In this document: positions 14,001 through 26,816 of the stretch, piece after piece
How the letters are laid out: each line of letters starts with the position of its first letter
How positions within the stretch are numbered: position 1 is the first letter of the stretch
Source of the DNA: Cochliopodium minus
Taxonomy: Eukaryota; Discosea; Himatismenida; Cochliopodiidae
Length of the DNA: 64,000 bases
Direction: 5' to 3'
Assembly: GCA_024220525.1 (NCBI GenBank)
Contig: JAMYWO010000167.1
Coordinates: 1-64,000 of the forward strand
The notes under the pieces: generated by a model
Told to the model about the DNA's origin: nothing
What the model saw: only the letters and a program-made list of their open reading frames with translations
Database searches by the model: none
Translations under genes and position numbers: made by a program

Positions 14001-16388
14001 ACTTGTTATTTGTTTCACAGGGAAATACCACTAACCATATTTCTTTAAACAAATTAGAAAATGTAAATACAATTCTCTCAGAAGAAGGATGTTTCTACTA
14101 CCCTGATTCAACTGTAAATTCTTCTTCATCTTGGTTCGCAAATAGAATCGAAAGATACACCAATCTCAATGTCTCGAGTTTAAATTGCCTTGTGTTCGCC
14201 AACAATACGAATAGCTTACATTTTTCCCACTCAAGAAATGAGTCTTTTCAAATCAAGGAAAGAGGAGGAGTCTACCAAATTGTTTTCGATCAAGTCTCCA
14301 ATGTGAACTTACAAACGAGTTATCTTTGGACTTCTGTGATCTTGTCCGGAGAAAAAATGATCATCAATGAAGATTGGGAGATTATCTTCCCTGTTTCTCA
14401 AATCTTGAGCAATGTATCTATTTCCAACAAGGTAAAGAAATATACATTAATGTATATCTTTAAAAAAAAAACTTATCCATTTATTAACAGATTACCTCAA
14501 AAAATTGTACCTTCAACATTTCTTGTGATTCTAGCCCTGGAGCCAATTTTATGTTTTTGGACAATACCAACTCTACTAATTCTTTGACCTGGAGAGGAAA
14601 TTGTTTTGGTTCTGCAACTTCTGAATACTTTTATTTTTTAAATCCCGTTTTTGTTCAAGGACCAAGCAAACTGTCTCTCTTAATTGAAGAAGAAGATCTT
14701 TCCGTCATTCCAAATAATTTCATTTTAAACAATCAACTGGAAAGTTCATCGACAAGGGACATTTCTCTATTTAAAAATAGTCTTAACATTCACAATCCAA
14801 TCAATTACAGTATATCATGGCTCAATGATACTTTTGTTCAAGCTTCCTTTGAAGATTCAATCAACAACATTGATTTGAAAGAGAATGTGAATGAAATCAT
14901 TGATTTGAAATTTTCCCAATCTGCAGTAGCTAATCTTGATTTGTTCAGTGATGATTGTTCTATTGGATTCAAAGACTCTTACTCTCTCAATGTAGAAAAA
15001 CTGGAGATTCTATCCCTCACATCAGGAAGAGAAATTGTATATCTTCATCCGAAAACCGAATGCACTCAATACGTCTGGGTCAATAATTTGGGTAAAAATG
15101 AAAACATATATACTTTACTCTTTTATAATGAATTAAACTTTTCAAAATTTTTAGTAAATCATCATATGCCATGTGGATACAATCAAAACAAAACATTTGC
15201 GAACAAATGCTGCGTAAATATTTACACTAATCTCCTCATCAAATGTTTTTGGGATTTCAATCAGACCATGCCAACAAACAATACCATCTCCCTCAACACC
15301 AAAGATCACTTCAAGTCAGTTCCATCTGACCCCTACCTCATGGTGGAGATATTAACTTTTACTTTTTTCATCATCAGCATTGTGTCCACCATCATTATGT
15401 ATACTCTCACTTCTCAACTGATCATCTCGTAAATTTTTAATTTTCAAACTCGAATATTAAACTTTTTTTCATTTTTTTTAGATTATGGAACATATTTATT
15501 GTTGTTTGTTTCTTTGATAACATCCAAACTGATGTTAATCAGTGGAATCTGTGGGCAAGAGCTATAGTTGTATCCTTGCAAAAAACAGTCTATGGTTTGT
15601 ACAAAAGCGTAGATTGCACAAGACCAGCTTCATTAGATCTTGGCTTTAAAATACTTTTTCTAAGCATCTCCATCATTTGTTGTGTGTTGTTTTTCGTTTA
15701 CTTCTTGAGGAAAAAATTTTCTCAAAAAAAAATTTCTGAAGATTTCCAAGTTGAAGAAAGAGAAAAATTAGACATCAAAACTTATCCATACATCATTCGA
15801 TTCCTTTCTATATCTTTCATTCTCCTTTCTCCTATCTCCTACAGTTTTAATGTTAGAGGAGTGTATGCGTACATTCAATTCTCCCTCTTATTAGCATTGT
15901 TTTTCATTATTTTGGTTGGAAATCGATCATTCTCTCCTGAAGAACGTGTTTCAATCAAGTTTTACAAATATATTAGAAACCCATTCTCTCTCTTTTTTTA
16001 TTTCGCTATGGCCATCTATTCATTTATTTACAATCAGATCAAATTTCACTTTTCAGTCAACCATATTGCAATCTATTCACTTGTACTTGTTATTCTGATT
16101 GCGATGTTCATTTTTGAATTGATTTTTGATTTTTATTTGATTTTCCCTTCCAAAAAAAAATTACTCACAATAGCCATCATCATTATAAGATGCTTCCTAA
16201 ATTTAGTACAACTGATTTTCGGAATTTGCTTCGCTTCTCTCATTTTCAAACACCATGATATTAATAACAACAAACTTTTCATCTCTATATTCCTTGTGTG
16301 GACCATTATATCTTTGATTGATTCAATTTTGTTTTATACAGTGGGATTTGTTTGTGGAAAATTGCAAAATGGATATGTTCGAGTTTAA
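2087..16388 (+). CDS. Giant secreted/membrane protein with RTX-like segment and polytopic C-terminus (about 4,111 aa, 35 exons)
   Basis: ATG 2087 opens a classic signal peptide (MHVRTIILCLILLVSGILG). I followed 34 GT-AG introns to the stop at 16388; exons total 12,336 nt, an exact multiple of three. Exons include 2087-2174, 2233-3365, 3432-3723, 3772-6006, 7091-7979, 10771-11100, 11154-11721, 13073-14431 and 15482-16388, plus a micro-exon of 18 nt at 10014-10031. The first ~3,700 residues are rich in Ser, Thr, Asn and N-glycosylation sequons, with scattered Cys pairs: an extracellular, beta-rich ectodomain. Residues from 13085-13260 show RTX-like spacing (GDGDD, GANDTV, GNGADTV), known from calcium-binding beta-rolls. 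From about 15340 there are roughly eight to nine hydrophobic segments, with a basic/acidic loop (FLRKKFSQKK) between two of them. I do not recognise the family. An adhesion- or channel-like surface protein is inferred. Gene integrity is well supported. Confidence 0.85.
13085..13260 (+). other. RTX-like Gly/Asp repeat segment inside the giant protein
   Basis: Three spaced motifs, ETGDGDDRIFI, LYGANDTVTM and HTGNGADTVEI, follow the G-x-G-x-D-x pattern of hemolysin-type calcium-binding beta-rolls, but the runs are short and degenerate. Calcium binding is inference only. Confidence 0.5.
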
Positions 16389-16456
16389 GATTGTGGAGGA
16401 AAATAAATTATAAAATAATTATTTGACACAAATCATAAAAAAATAAAAAAAAAAAA

Positions 16457-19400
16457 ATGGAGAACAATGAAATCAATGAATTTTTGAATAAATTAGGTTT
16501 GAATCAATATTGGGAATTGTTTAGTTCAGAGGGAATAGATCAGCTTGAAATCCTTTTTGAAATAAGCGAAAAAGATCTCACCGAACTTGGTGTGAAGAAC
16601 TTTCATACTAAAAAAATTTTGAAAGCAAGAGATGAAATCAAGAATTCTAAAGGCGAAAAAATAATGCAAAAAACCATCGAAACTAACAATCATGTTAATT
16701 CTCCCATTGAACCTAGTGCTCCTCCTTTTCCCAAAACACCCAATGACTCTAATGAAGTAATTAATCACTCCCTAAAGAACGAAATCGAGACAATCATCGA
16801 GAGAAAGACTGAACCAAATCCCTCTTTGAACAATCAAATAATTATGGGGAGAAAGATTGAAGTGGAGCTCAGAAAAGAAAAAACCTCTTCAGAAAAAGAT
16901 TTTATCTTTTTGAAATTGGATGGTACAATCTTTCTCTACAAATTTCCTTTAAAATTAAATATTTTCAAAAAAAAAATATGAACAGAGGAACAAGTGAAAT
17001 TTTTCAAACAAAATATAGATTTGAATGAATTCAAACAAACAACTGGTTGCACAATTAATCTAAAATTAAAGAAGATTATTATTGAAGGAGAGAATGCAGA
17101 AGGAGCTAGGAATAAATTGAAAGAAATGATAGGAGGAACATTTAATGAATTTGTGGAATGCCCTGAAAAGGATATCTTCATCATCAAATCTCACAAAGAT
17201 TTGAAATCTGAATCCAAACAAAAAGATGTTGTTATATCAATTGATAAAAATAGAAAAGGAATCGAGGTTGTGGGACCAGTAGAAAAAACCAAAAAGATCA
17301 AAGAAAAAATCAAGGAAATTTTAGAAAATTATAAATTTTCTAAATCCACCCCTATCTTATCTATTGAACCAGAATTTCTCCCACTCTTGTGCGACTCTGA
17401 AAAGCAAATATCCTGAGATTCTATGTGGAATACCAAAAGGAACAAAAACCATAAGAGTTATTTGCAAGTCAAATGAAGAATCAAACGAATCTATCAAGTT
17501 TGCTTGTGAAATTGCATCCAATCTTATCACCAAACAATTTACAATTTCTCACAAGAATGCTCAATTTTTGAAGAAATCACCCAAAAATTTCAAAAAGCAG
17601 CTTTCTTTTCATTATTCTATCATTGAAGAAAAGTATTTGAAGATAACTTCTATTGGAATAGAAAAGTGCCAAAATGCAAAAACATTCTTGCTCAATCATT
17701 GTGAAAAAAATCTTCTCATAACCAGGGATTTTCCTCTCAATGATGATTTGCAATATTATTTCTTGAAAGATAAAAAACAGAACGAAATTTCTAATCTCCA
17801 AAATGAATTCTCAGTCAAAATCTTATTCATTGATAAACAAGATAATGAAAACCCTGCACCCATTAACAACAATAGCTCTCCCAAGCCTACATCAAATAGA
17901 TATAACAAGAACTCTTCACCAAATAATAGATATAACAATAACCCCACAAAGCCTTCATCAAATAATAGATATAACAATTACTCTTCACCAAATAATAGAT
18001 ATAACAATAACTCTCCCAGAAACAATTCCCCAACAAAAACCAAAGATAAAACAAGGAATCTTCCAAGAAAAAACAAGGAATACAACACAAATGTGCCAAG
18101 AATCACAATAAGAGGTAATTCGAGCAAAATAAATCATGTCACCAACGAAATCAACTCTTATCTTGAAAACTGGAAAGTATCAGAAGTGAGAAAAATAGAA
18201 AATGAAAATACACATTACTTTACGTTCTTGGGAAGGATCTTTATCAAAGAATGTATCAATATTCAATCTCTTTTTGATGTGGTTTGCTCTTTTCGCAAAG
18301 ATTCTCTTTCAAACGCAACTCTTCTTGTAGCTGGAATTTCTTCATCAGAGATCTCATTTGCAACTCAAAAATTGGAAAAGATTGATACACAAGTCTCACA
18401 CAAAAAATTAGAACCTTCCAATTTTGAACAAATCAAAGAGAAATTGTCCCGCAATAACTATGATCTATGCAAAAAAATTCAAGGCAGTTATGGCACCTCT
18501 ATCATTATTAAGCAGGGTCATTTGTTTATTGTTGGTCCCCCCTCTAACATTGATCCCACTATCCAAGAGATAGAAGGGAAAAAAGAAACTCTCTATCTCC
18601 CTTTGAATCCCCTCATTTCATCTCTTTTCCAAAAAGATAAGAGCTATACCCTCAAATTCAATCAAATGTATTTTCCTTTTTTTTAAATTTTAAAATTAAT
18701 ATTCAAGAATTCTTTTTTAATTTCTTTTTTAAAACTTTTAGAAAAAAAACATATGGGATAGAGATTTCTTTCGGTGATGATTTAAGGATTGTTGGAACCA
18801 AAAACATTCTGGATCAAGCAAAGATGGAAATAGAGGGGTTGATCAAAGAAGTGAACAAATTGCTGAGGAAAGAAACGATAGAGATGAAGCCATACCAGTT
18901 ATTCATCATAGAGGAAAACAAAAAGAAAATAGAAAGGGAGAATGATGTTGTAATTAGCACCTCTTCTCAAAAAATAAAACTCGATTATCGTCACTGTTTC
19001 GGAAAAGGGAAATCTATCGAAGTTCATACTGGAAACATCGTCTCGCAAAGTGGGATAGATGCAATCATAAACGCCGCAAATGAAAAACTGGGAAACTATG
19101 GAGGAATAGCTGGTGCCATTTCAAGAGCTGCAGGGTTTAAATTTGAAGAGGAATGTAAGAGATACATTCATAAACATTCTCTTCTTCCTACTGGAAGAGC
19201 AAATCATGTTTCTGCAGGAAATCTTCACTACAAATATGTCATCAACACAGTTGGACCTAAAGGTGATACACCAAACGGAGATTATTTGCTTTCTTCTTCT
19301 GTTAAAAGTGCTCTTCAGGAAGCAGAAACTCTACAACTTTCTTCGATTGCTATTCCTTTGATAAGTACTGGTATTTTTGGTTTTGATCTCGAAAAAGCAG

Positions 19401-20795
19401 TGGAGATAATAACGAATGAGATCTATCTTTTTCTCCAAACTTCCAATTCTCTTCTTAATGTTCGTATCGTTAGTGATCTTGCCACTCAAACTTCTCTTGT
19501 TTCTTCCCATTTGGATTCTTCCATTGGTCCTTCCAACACTTTTCTTGAAATTCTAAAACAAAATGTTTTCTTTCCATCAGAACCAGAGTATCATTGGAAA
19601 TGGGAGGATGATTATCAAAATTTCGAATTGTACCACAATTTGCACCATGCTATTGAACTCTCCTTTCAAAATGGTGAAAAACTCTTTGATAAATGGATTG
19701 ATAACCAGAAATATACCAGTGGTGTTTACTATTCCATTATCTTTTCTCCTAGTGGTGATCACTATCAAATCAACAAGCAAACTGGGTTCAAGAGAAGAGT
19801 GTTGAGAGAAAAGAATCCAAATTTTACCACTCCCACCAATTCCACAAGCAATCTTGATATCCTGAACATCCCAAAATCTCAATCATCTCTTACAATTGAG
19901 GGTTTCTCTAAAAACATTAAAGAATGCTTGGAATATTGCAATAAATTGGGAGTTGGGACAGAGGATTATTTCGATCCTAAAAATGGAAACATCAGTAAAG
20001 AATCCATCCTCTCCATTTGTGAAAGTTTTCACATTGAATCTAATTACGATTCCATCAAAAAAAGATATTTGTTGAGAGGATCTGAACAACAAATCAGCAA
20101 AGCCAAAATGGAAATTCTTTCCAAAATGATCGAAAACAATTCTTCTTCAAAGTTTCCTTCTTCTTGGGTTGATTTTGAAACCAATTGCGAATTATTTGTT
20201 GAATCTCCATCTTCCCAAGATTACATTCGAATTGAAAAAAGAATAAGAGAAACATTACCTTCTTGCAGAATTCTCAAAATAGAAAGAGTCCAAAACAAAC
20301 TCTTGTGGAAGAAATATTGCTCCAACAAAGAGTTGATTGTTCTTCAGAAGGGGAAATGCGAAGTCAAAGAATTGTTTCATGGAACCAGAAGTACTGATCC
20401 TTCTGAAGTTTATGACGGACAAGAAGGTTTTGATATGGTAAAATCAACTAAATTTTATTTTGAAAAAAAGTTTTTTTAATAATATTTTTAAAAATACAAA
20501 GCGTTTTTGTAACCAAGGTATGTGGGGAATAGGAACCTATTTTGCACAAAACGCATCCTATTCACTGAACTACTCTTCTAAAAATGTCAGTGGACACTCT
20601 CAAATGTTCTTCTCAAGTGTTCTTGTCGGAGAATATTTTACCTGCCCTAGTAATGGTTCCTTGAGAATGCCTCCCATCAAACAAGGAAAAATTAGGTATG
20701 ATAGTGTTTCTGGGAACACAAATGGGAGTGATGTTTGGATTGTTTATGGAAATGGTTTGGCTTTTCCTTCTTACTTGATCACTTACCAAGTATAA
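16457..20795 (+). CDS. PARP14-like mono-ADP-ribosyltransferase: SAM-KH-macro-WWE-PARP
   Basis: Exons 16457-16922, 16986-18667, 18742-20437 and 20502-20795. Domain order: SAM at residues ~5-60 (LGLNQYWELF...LGVKNFHTKKIL); KH-like segments over ~180-500; an Asn/Pro/Ser/Tyr-rich linker with repeated (N)NRYNN; a macro domain from 19010 (VHTGNIVSQSGIDAIINAAN, then PLISTGIFGFD), which binds ADP-ribose; a WWE domain near 19590 (YHWKWEDDYQNFELY), which reads poly-ADP-ribose; and a C-terminal PARP catalytic domain from about 20140 (ELFHGTRS, GIGTYFAQNASYS, PSYLITYQ). The triad reads H-Y-V (V in DVWIVY), so mono-ADP-ribosylation is expected. The frame breaks once near 17389-17416 (see findings). Likely roles in ADP-ribose signalling or stress/defence are inferred from animal PARP14. 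It is tail-to-tail with the MMPL gene, only ~77 bp away. Confidence 0.88.
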
Positions 20796-20872
20796 CTGGC
20801 CATAATATTAAAAACAAATAATCGATTTAGATTAAACAATTTAATTCTCATGAAATATTTTAATATTAAATA

Positions 20873-23800
20873 TTATTCAGTAATGGGAGCTTTGGTAATA
20901 GGAGGCAACTTTGAAGGCCACCAATTTGCATCATTCAAAAAACTGAGAATAGAAGGAACAAATAATGAGCGAATAAAAATGGTATCAAAAAGAACAGCAA
21001 GAGCAAGATAGATACTTTCAAAAAAAATGAAAAAAGAAAATTTTGAAACAGAATGAAACTCACCTTAATTGATTTAAAGCCAGAATGGAAGAAAACAACA
21101 ACCCTCCAAAAGCAATAAACATTATTATACCTGCGGAAGTAATCAAACTTCCGGTTTTTTCAAGTCCTCTGATGGTCGCATCTCTGGTTGAGTATCCTTT
21201 TTGAATTCAAAAAAAATCAAAAAAAAAAAAAGTTTTTCAAAAACTTCAAACCTTCCAATCTGTACTCTAACAAATTTGTTTTAAAGAAAAAATTGTTAGT
21301 CACAAAAATTTTATTGTCTAAGGACTTTATTAATACCTCTGATCCTAGTAATAATAAAAATATCATAATCCACAGCTATACCTGCAATGATAGCAAAAGA
21401 AACAATAGGGGGCAACCAAATCTAAGATAATAAGTTTAAAAATAATTTTTCTTTAAATAATTTTCTTTAATTTTTTTTTAAAATTTTTTTTGATATTTAT
21501 TTTTATTTTCATAAAAATTTATTAAATATTTTCTTGTTTTTTTAAATATTTTACTTGATTGTGATAGTTAGCAAGAGGAGCAAAGTGCATCCATTCTAAA
21601 ATGCCATAGTCATAAACTAAGTTGACAAATCCATATGTGAATCCCAATGTGAGTGCTATCGACAACACTGAGCGTAATGGAATCAAAACTGATTTGTTTG
21701 TTATTCCTGGAAAAATAAAAATAAAATAAATTAAGAATATAAAAAAATAAAAATAAAAAAAAATAAAAATAAAAAAAAAAAATTTTTGAACAATAATATT
21801 TAATTAATATCCAATAAAAATAAAAATAATTATTTTTTTTACCAACAAATATCAAAACAACGAACAACCCAACCCCTATTTCTAATGGGAAATATCCGTA
21901 CACTGCACTTATTGCGTCCTTTTTTTTTTCAATTTTATTAAATTACAAAAAAAAATAAAAAAATAAAATAAAAATAAAATAAAAATAAAAATAAAATATA
22001 AAAAAATAAAAATAAAAAATAAAAAATTTTTGAAAAAAAAAACAAGAGATTCTGCGTTAATGCCACAAAGATAAAGAGACACATTATATTGGAGGGAAAC
22101 TTTGTCGAGAACACTTCTTGCATCTTTCAACCACTTTGCCCCAAATGATCCCAGTGGGTCGAATGTTGGCGAGAACAAGATCCACATTGCAGTTTCTGTT
22201 TTGTTCACGAATTGCGATGTTGCATACCTTTGAATCAAAAATATAAAAAAAAAAATAAAAAAAAAATAAAAAAAAATAAAAATAAAAATAAAAATAAAAA
22301 TAAAAAATAAAAAATATATATAACAAAATAAAAAATAAAAAAAAAAATAAATTACAAGATAATGAAATAAATGAAGAATATAAAAATTTTAATAAAAAAT
22401 AAAAAATGAAATAAATAATAAATAATAAATAATAAACAATGAAACACGAATAAATTAAAATAAAATTAAAAAAAAAAAAAAGACCTTAAAGCATTACATT
22501 CTTGGGATTCATACGAGAAAAAGAAGCAAGGAGGAGCGCTTGCGTTTAAACAACCATTGACACATTCAAATGTCATGTTGAATTCTAACCCTTTGTAGTT
22601 AAACAAAGTCAACCCCTATAAAAAAATTTCGAAAAAAAAAGTGAAAAAAATAAATATAAAAAAAATACAAAAAAAATATAAAAAATATATAAAAAAAATA
22701 TAAAAAATATAAAAAAAATCTAAAAAAAATCTAAATTAATGGAAATAAATTTTTTTACTCCAAAATCAGCAAGAGAAGTATTAGGGAGACTGCTTGCCAT
22801 TTCATAGATTAAGGTTTGAGAGATGGAAAAAAACTTGTTGGTGAGAACAGTGTCTTCCGTGTTGTTTGGGACCATCAATAATTGATAAGGATATACTTTT
22901 TTTTTAAGAAAAAAAAAAAAAAAAAAAATTTTTTGTGTTGGAAATTAAAAAAAAAAAAAAATTTTGTTATTTTACCTGCATAACCAAATTGATTTAGCTG
23001 AATTATTAAAAAAAATGATAAAAATTCAAAAATATTTTTAAAACATTTTTTTTTTTTTTTTTACAAATTTTTGGTAGTTTTGTTGCAAATTTCCAGTGCG
23101 GGGAATATAATTCCCTATTTTATCAGTGAGATTGATTCTGTACGAAAATCTGTTTTTGATTTTTTCAAATGAAAAGAAAATAAAAATAAAAAAAAAAATA
23201 AAAAAATAAAAAAAAAAAGAAATAAAAAAAAATGGAATAAATAAAAAATAAAAAAAATTAAAAAAAAAAATTAAAGTAAAAGTAAAAATAATATTCTTGT
23301 ATTAAAATTATTATTTTAAAATCTTTACATAATAAAAGGAACACAAATTAACACAACCAACAAAATGAAGAGGATGTTGTAAGGTGGTTTTTGAGACAAA
23401 ATTCCCTATTAAAATTAAAAAAAAAAAAGTTTTAAAAAATTATAAAAAATAAAAAAATTTTTTAAACCAATTTTCTCCAAAAAACAGAATAAGAAGGTTT
23501 TTTATTGGGTTCAGTTTGAGAAGTGTCTAATAAAGAAGAATCATCATTGGCATTTTGGTCGATACCATAATTTCTTTGTTTACCATTACCATTGTTATTT
23601 TTATAAACATTTTTGTAATCATTTTCATCTTCATCATCGTTAATGTTGAGGATGTTATTCTTATTATTCTTAAAGTCTCCATTATTTTTATTATTGTTAT
23701 TTCTATTATTATTATTATTATTGTTATTTTTATTATTAATATTATTATTGTTATTTCTATTATTATTATTATTATCATTATTATTTTCTTCGTTGAAAGT

Positions 23801-26583
23801 GGAGTAAAAGTGGTTGGTGAAAAGAAGAAGGGGAGGAGTGTTAGAAGAAGAAGGAAAGGAAGAATAAGAAGATTGGTTGTCATTATTGATACGATCGTAA
23901 TCAATGGTGTGATTACTACTTTGATTATTGTTTTTATTATTTTTATTATTATTGTTATTTTTATTATTATTATTATTTTTATTATTATTATTATTTTTAT
24001 TTTTGTTGTTATTATTACTATTTTTGTTGATGTCGTTGTTATGAACGTTGTTATCATGACTATTATTGTTTTTGTCATAGTTGTTGACATTGTAATGAGA
24101 AATGATTTTGTCCTTAATTCCATACTCACTAGAATTGCTGTCTTGTTCACTGGAATAATAATAATGATGATCATAATGATTGTTATTATCACCAACCTTA
24201 TCATTATCATCATTATCATTATTATTATCATTATTACCATCATTTTCATTATCATTTTCATCATTTTCACTTTCTGAGAAATTATCCTCCAAGTCACTGT
24301 CATTCAATTCTCTTTCGCTCACTTTGCAAAATGGTTGGGCGCAACAAAGGTGAAGGGGCAAAATGCTTTTTGAGAAAAAATTGGGGAACAACAATAAACA
24401 GCACGGCGCCAATGTCATGTTTGCTATCAAGACACACAATATCGCTTTTTATTTTTTTTTTTAAAAAAAAAAAAATAATTGAATTTTTTTTTCTAAAAAA
24501 TTTTGTTGATTTGTAAAATATTTTTAGTTAATATTTGATTTATTTTTTTAAAAAAAAATTTACCAATAGCAGAACTCAATCCTGTACTTTGAAGAAATTG
24601 AAGAGGTAAGATCATCGTGCATAGAAAGACCTTTAAAAAAAAATGATTTAACAAAAACATATTTTTAAAAAATAAAATTAAAAAATAAAATTAAAAAAAA
24701 AATTAAAAAAAATAATAAAAAAAATGAGAAAAAAAAATTGTTTTTTTACAATGGTCAAAGTAACACCACTTGTTAAGATGACTCTACCAGAAGAATTGAT
24801 GAGACTGGATATGGTAGTTAAGTAATTAAAGTATTGCTGTTTTCTCCTCATTATCAATTCCTCTCTGTAACGCGACAAAATAAACAAAGAATAGTCTATC
24901 GATATTGCTATGATCTAAAAATAAATAATGTAAAAAATATAAAAAATATAAAAAATAAAATAATATAATAAAAATAAAATAAAATAAACAAAAATATAAA
25001 GAAATGAAATAAAAAATAAAAAATAAAAAATGAATGAAATTTTTTTTTTACCAAACTAAATGATGTTCAAAAATGAAAAAAAAATTAAATGTTTCAAATT
25101 AGCAATAACCTCATCATCAAAGAAGGAGAAAAACTAATAATTGCCTCTTTCAAAGAAACAAAGTACATGAGTCCTTTATAATTATTAAATAAAAAAAAAA
25201 ATAATCAAATAAATTTTCTTGAAAAATATTCATAATTCTACCGAAAGAGGTCGCTCCACCACAGAAAATGGTTATGAGTGGAATAATCATTAATCTATTT
25301 AATATAATTTTTTACAGTTTATAAATAAATGAGTAAAATTTTTTTATAATAAGAAATAATAAATAAATATTTTACCTCGCTGATTTCAATGTGATAGTAA
25401 GAACCTTTTTTTAAAGAAACGTTTTTAAAAAAATGAAAACCTTTGTTTTATCAAATTTTACAATCATTGCAAAAGGTAAAGCAATACCATCCTATTCAAA
25501 AAAAAAAAAGTTTCTTTATCTATTTATTCAAAAAAAAAAAAAATTCTTTACCATCATTCCTCTTTTTAAAATTTTTTCGATTCAATTTATGGAAAAAAAA
25601 AAAAAATCAAAAAATTTTTACAAATCACCTTCAGCAGCAGATTGCATCTTTTAAGAAGAAATACAAAATTTTAAAAAGACCTTTTGAGTTTAATAAGAAA
25701 GGGATATACCTTTGGAATGAAGTAAGGTATACCAATCAATTGTATTTGTATTTCTTCACTCTTCCAATTTTCTACTATTTGACTTTCCAAAAAATTAGCA
25801 AATGTAATCGCTAAATTTGCTGTTGCTGTCTATTTTAAAAAAAAAAAAAATCAAAAAAAAAAAAAAATCAAAAAAATTAGAAATCTTACTATATCAGCAA
25901 TGACAGTAATTATTGTTGATGTATTATCTTTTGATAAGAATGTGTTTGATACTTCCTGTGGCAAATCCATCTCTTGAGCAATATAATATCCTTTTTAGGT
26001 CAAAAATAATAAAAATGATAAAAATCCAAGTATGAAATTAGTACCTTGGAAAGCATTTATGCAATCAGTTTTGCATACATTCGAATTTTTATCTGGATTT
26101 CTAAATGTTCTGATTGTTTGATTCAATTTTAAAGTGAATTCCTTCAATTGAGTGCTCAATACCATATCTGGTTTATCATTTTTATCGAATATGAAGATCA
26201 CAAAGGTTGCAGCATTCACACTTTACGAATAATTAGAATCAAATCAAACAAATAAATTACAACTAAAAAACCTATATTCTGGAAAAGATACTGCCAATTG
26301 AGTATCTGCCAAATGGGCTAAACTGCTATCAGGAGCTTGAAAAATATTTGCTAGATTTGGGATTAGAATAATCAAAAATTTATAATTAATTTTCTCTTAC
26401 TGGTATTTGCAATAAATTTGGGTGCAAGCCAGCAAGAAACACCTTTGTACCAATAAGATCAATTAAATCAAAATATTTTTAAAAAAAATCACCTCCCAAA
26501 ATCAACCAGATTATAATGATTGGCAACTTAAATTTGTAAAGGAATACAGTATATTTATAACTGAATGATTTGGTCCTACTCAT
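20873..26583 (-). CDS. MMPL/RND-superfamily membrane transporter
   Basis: About 20 short exons on the minus strand, start ATG at 26583 (MSRTKSFSYKYTVFLYKFK, then a membrane segment) and stop at 20873-20875. Both pseudo-symmetrical RND halves are visible. The N-half has SIDYSLFILSRYREEL and GRVILTSGVTLT (24750-24915) and LIANMTLAP followed by LLLFPNFF (24380-24430). The C-half has AIIAGIAVDYDIFIITRIRG (21330-21420), GYSTRDATIRGLEKTGSLIT (21090-21200), and LFDTIFIRSLFVPSI followed by DANWW (20890-21000). The paired TM4/TM10 Asp-Tyr motifs suggest proton-driven export, probably of lipid-like substrates, as in MmpL proteins. Large loops after TM1 and TM7 carry glycosylation sites and Cys. An Asn/Asp-rich loop of ~280 residues (23480-24330) separates the halves. 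The family call is firm; the substrate is unknown. Confidence 0.85.
23480..24330 (-). repeat. Asn/Asp codon-repeat tract within the MMPL gene
   Basis: Imperfect AAT/AAC/GAT repeats encode a poly-Asn/Asp linker between the two transporter halves. Read on the plus strand the same DNA yields an Ile/Val-rich open frame of 240 codons, which is an artefact of composition. Confidence 0.8.
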
Positions 26584-26816
26584 TCTAAATTTAATCCAAT
26601 TTCAATTTTATTTTTATTTAAAATTAAATTTTATTATTTTTGAATAAAATTATTATATATTTTGAGCTTGTGTCGTAATTTCCTCCTCTTTGTGCGCCAC
26701 AAAAACAATAAAATATATAAATCCCAAATTCTTCCAATATACAAAATATGTATGGTGTTGCGCATAATTATGGAAAATGTTAATTAATTTATTTATGTTC
26801 AAAAAATATCAAGATC

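Noticed and set aside
2187-16388. Reading the region as about a dozen separate secreted-protein genes
   Set aside because: Every gap between frames is a GT-AG intron of matching phase; no internal start with promoter context or poly-A end was seen.
23555-24277. 240-codon plus-strand frame antisense to the MMPL gene
   Set aside because: Only Ile/Val from the complement of Asn codon repeats; no start context or family.
26690-26770. GCGCC and TTGCGC words upstream of the MMPL gene as E2F sites
   Set aside because: Neither matches the full consensus; too weak to call.
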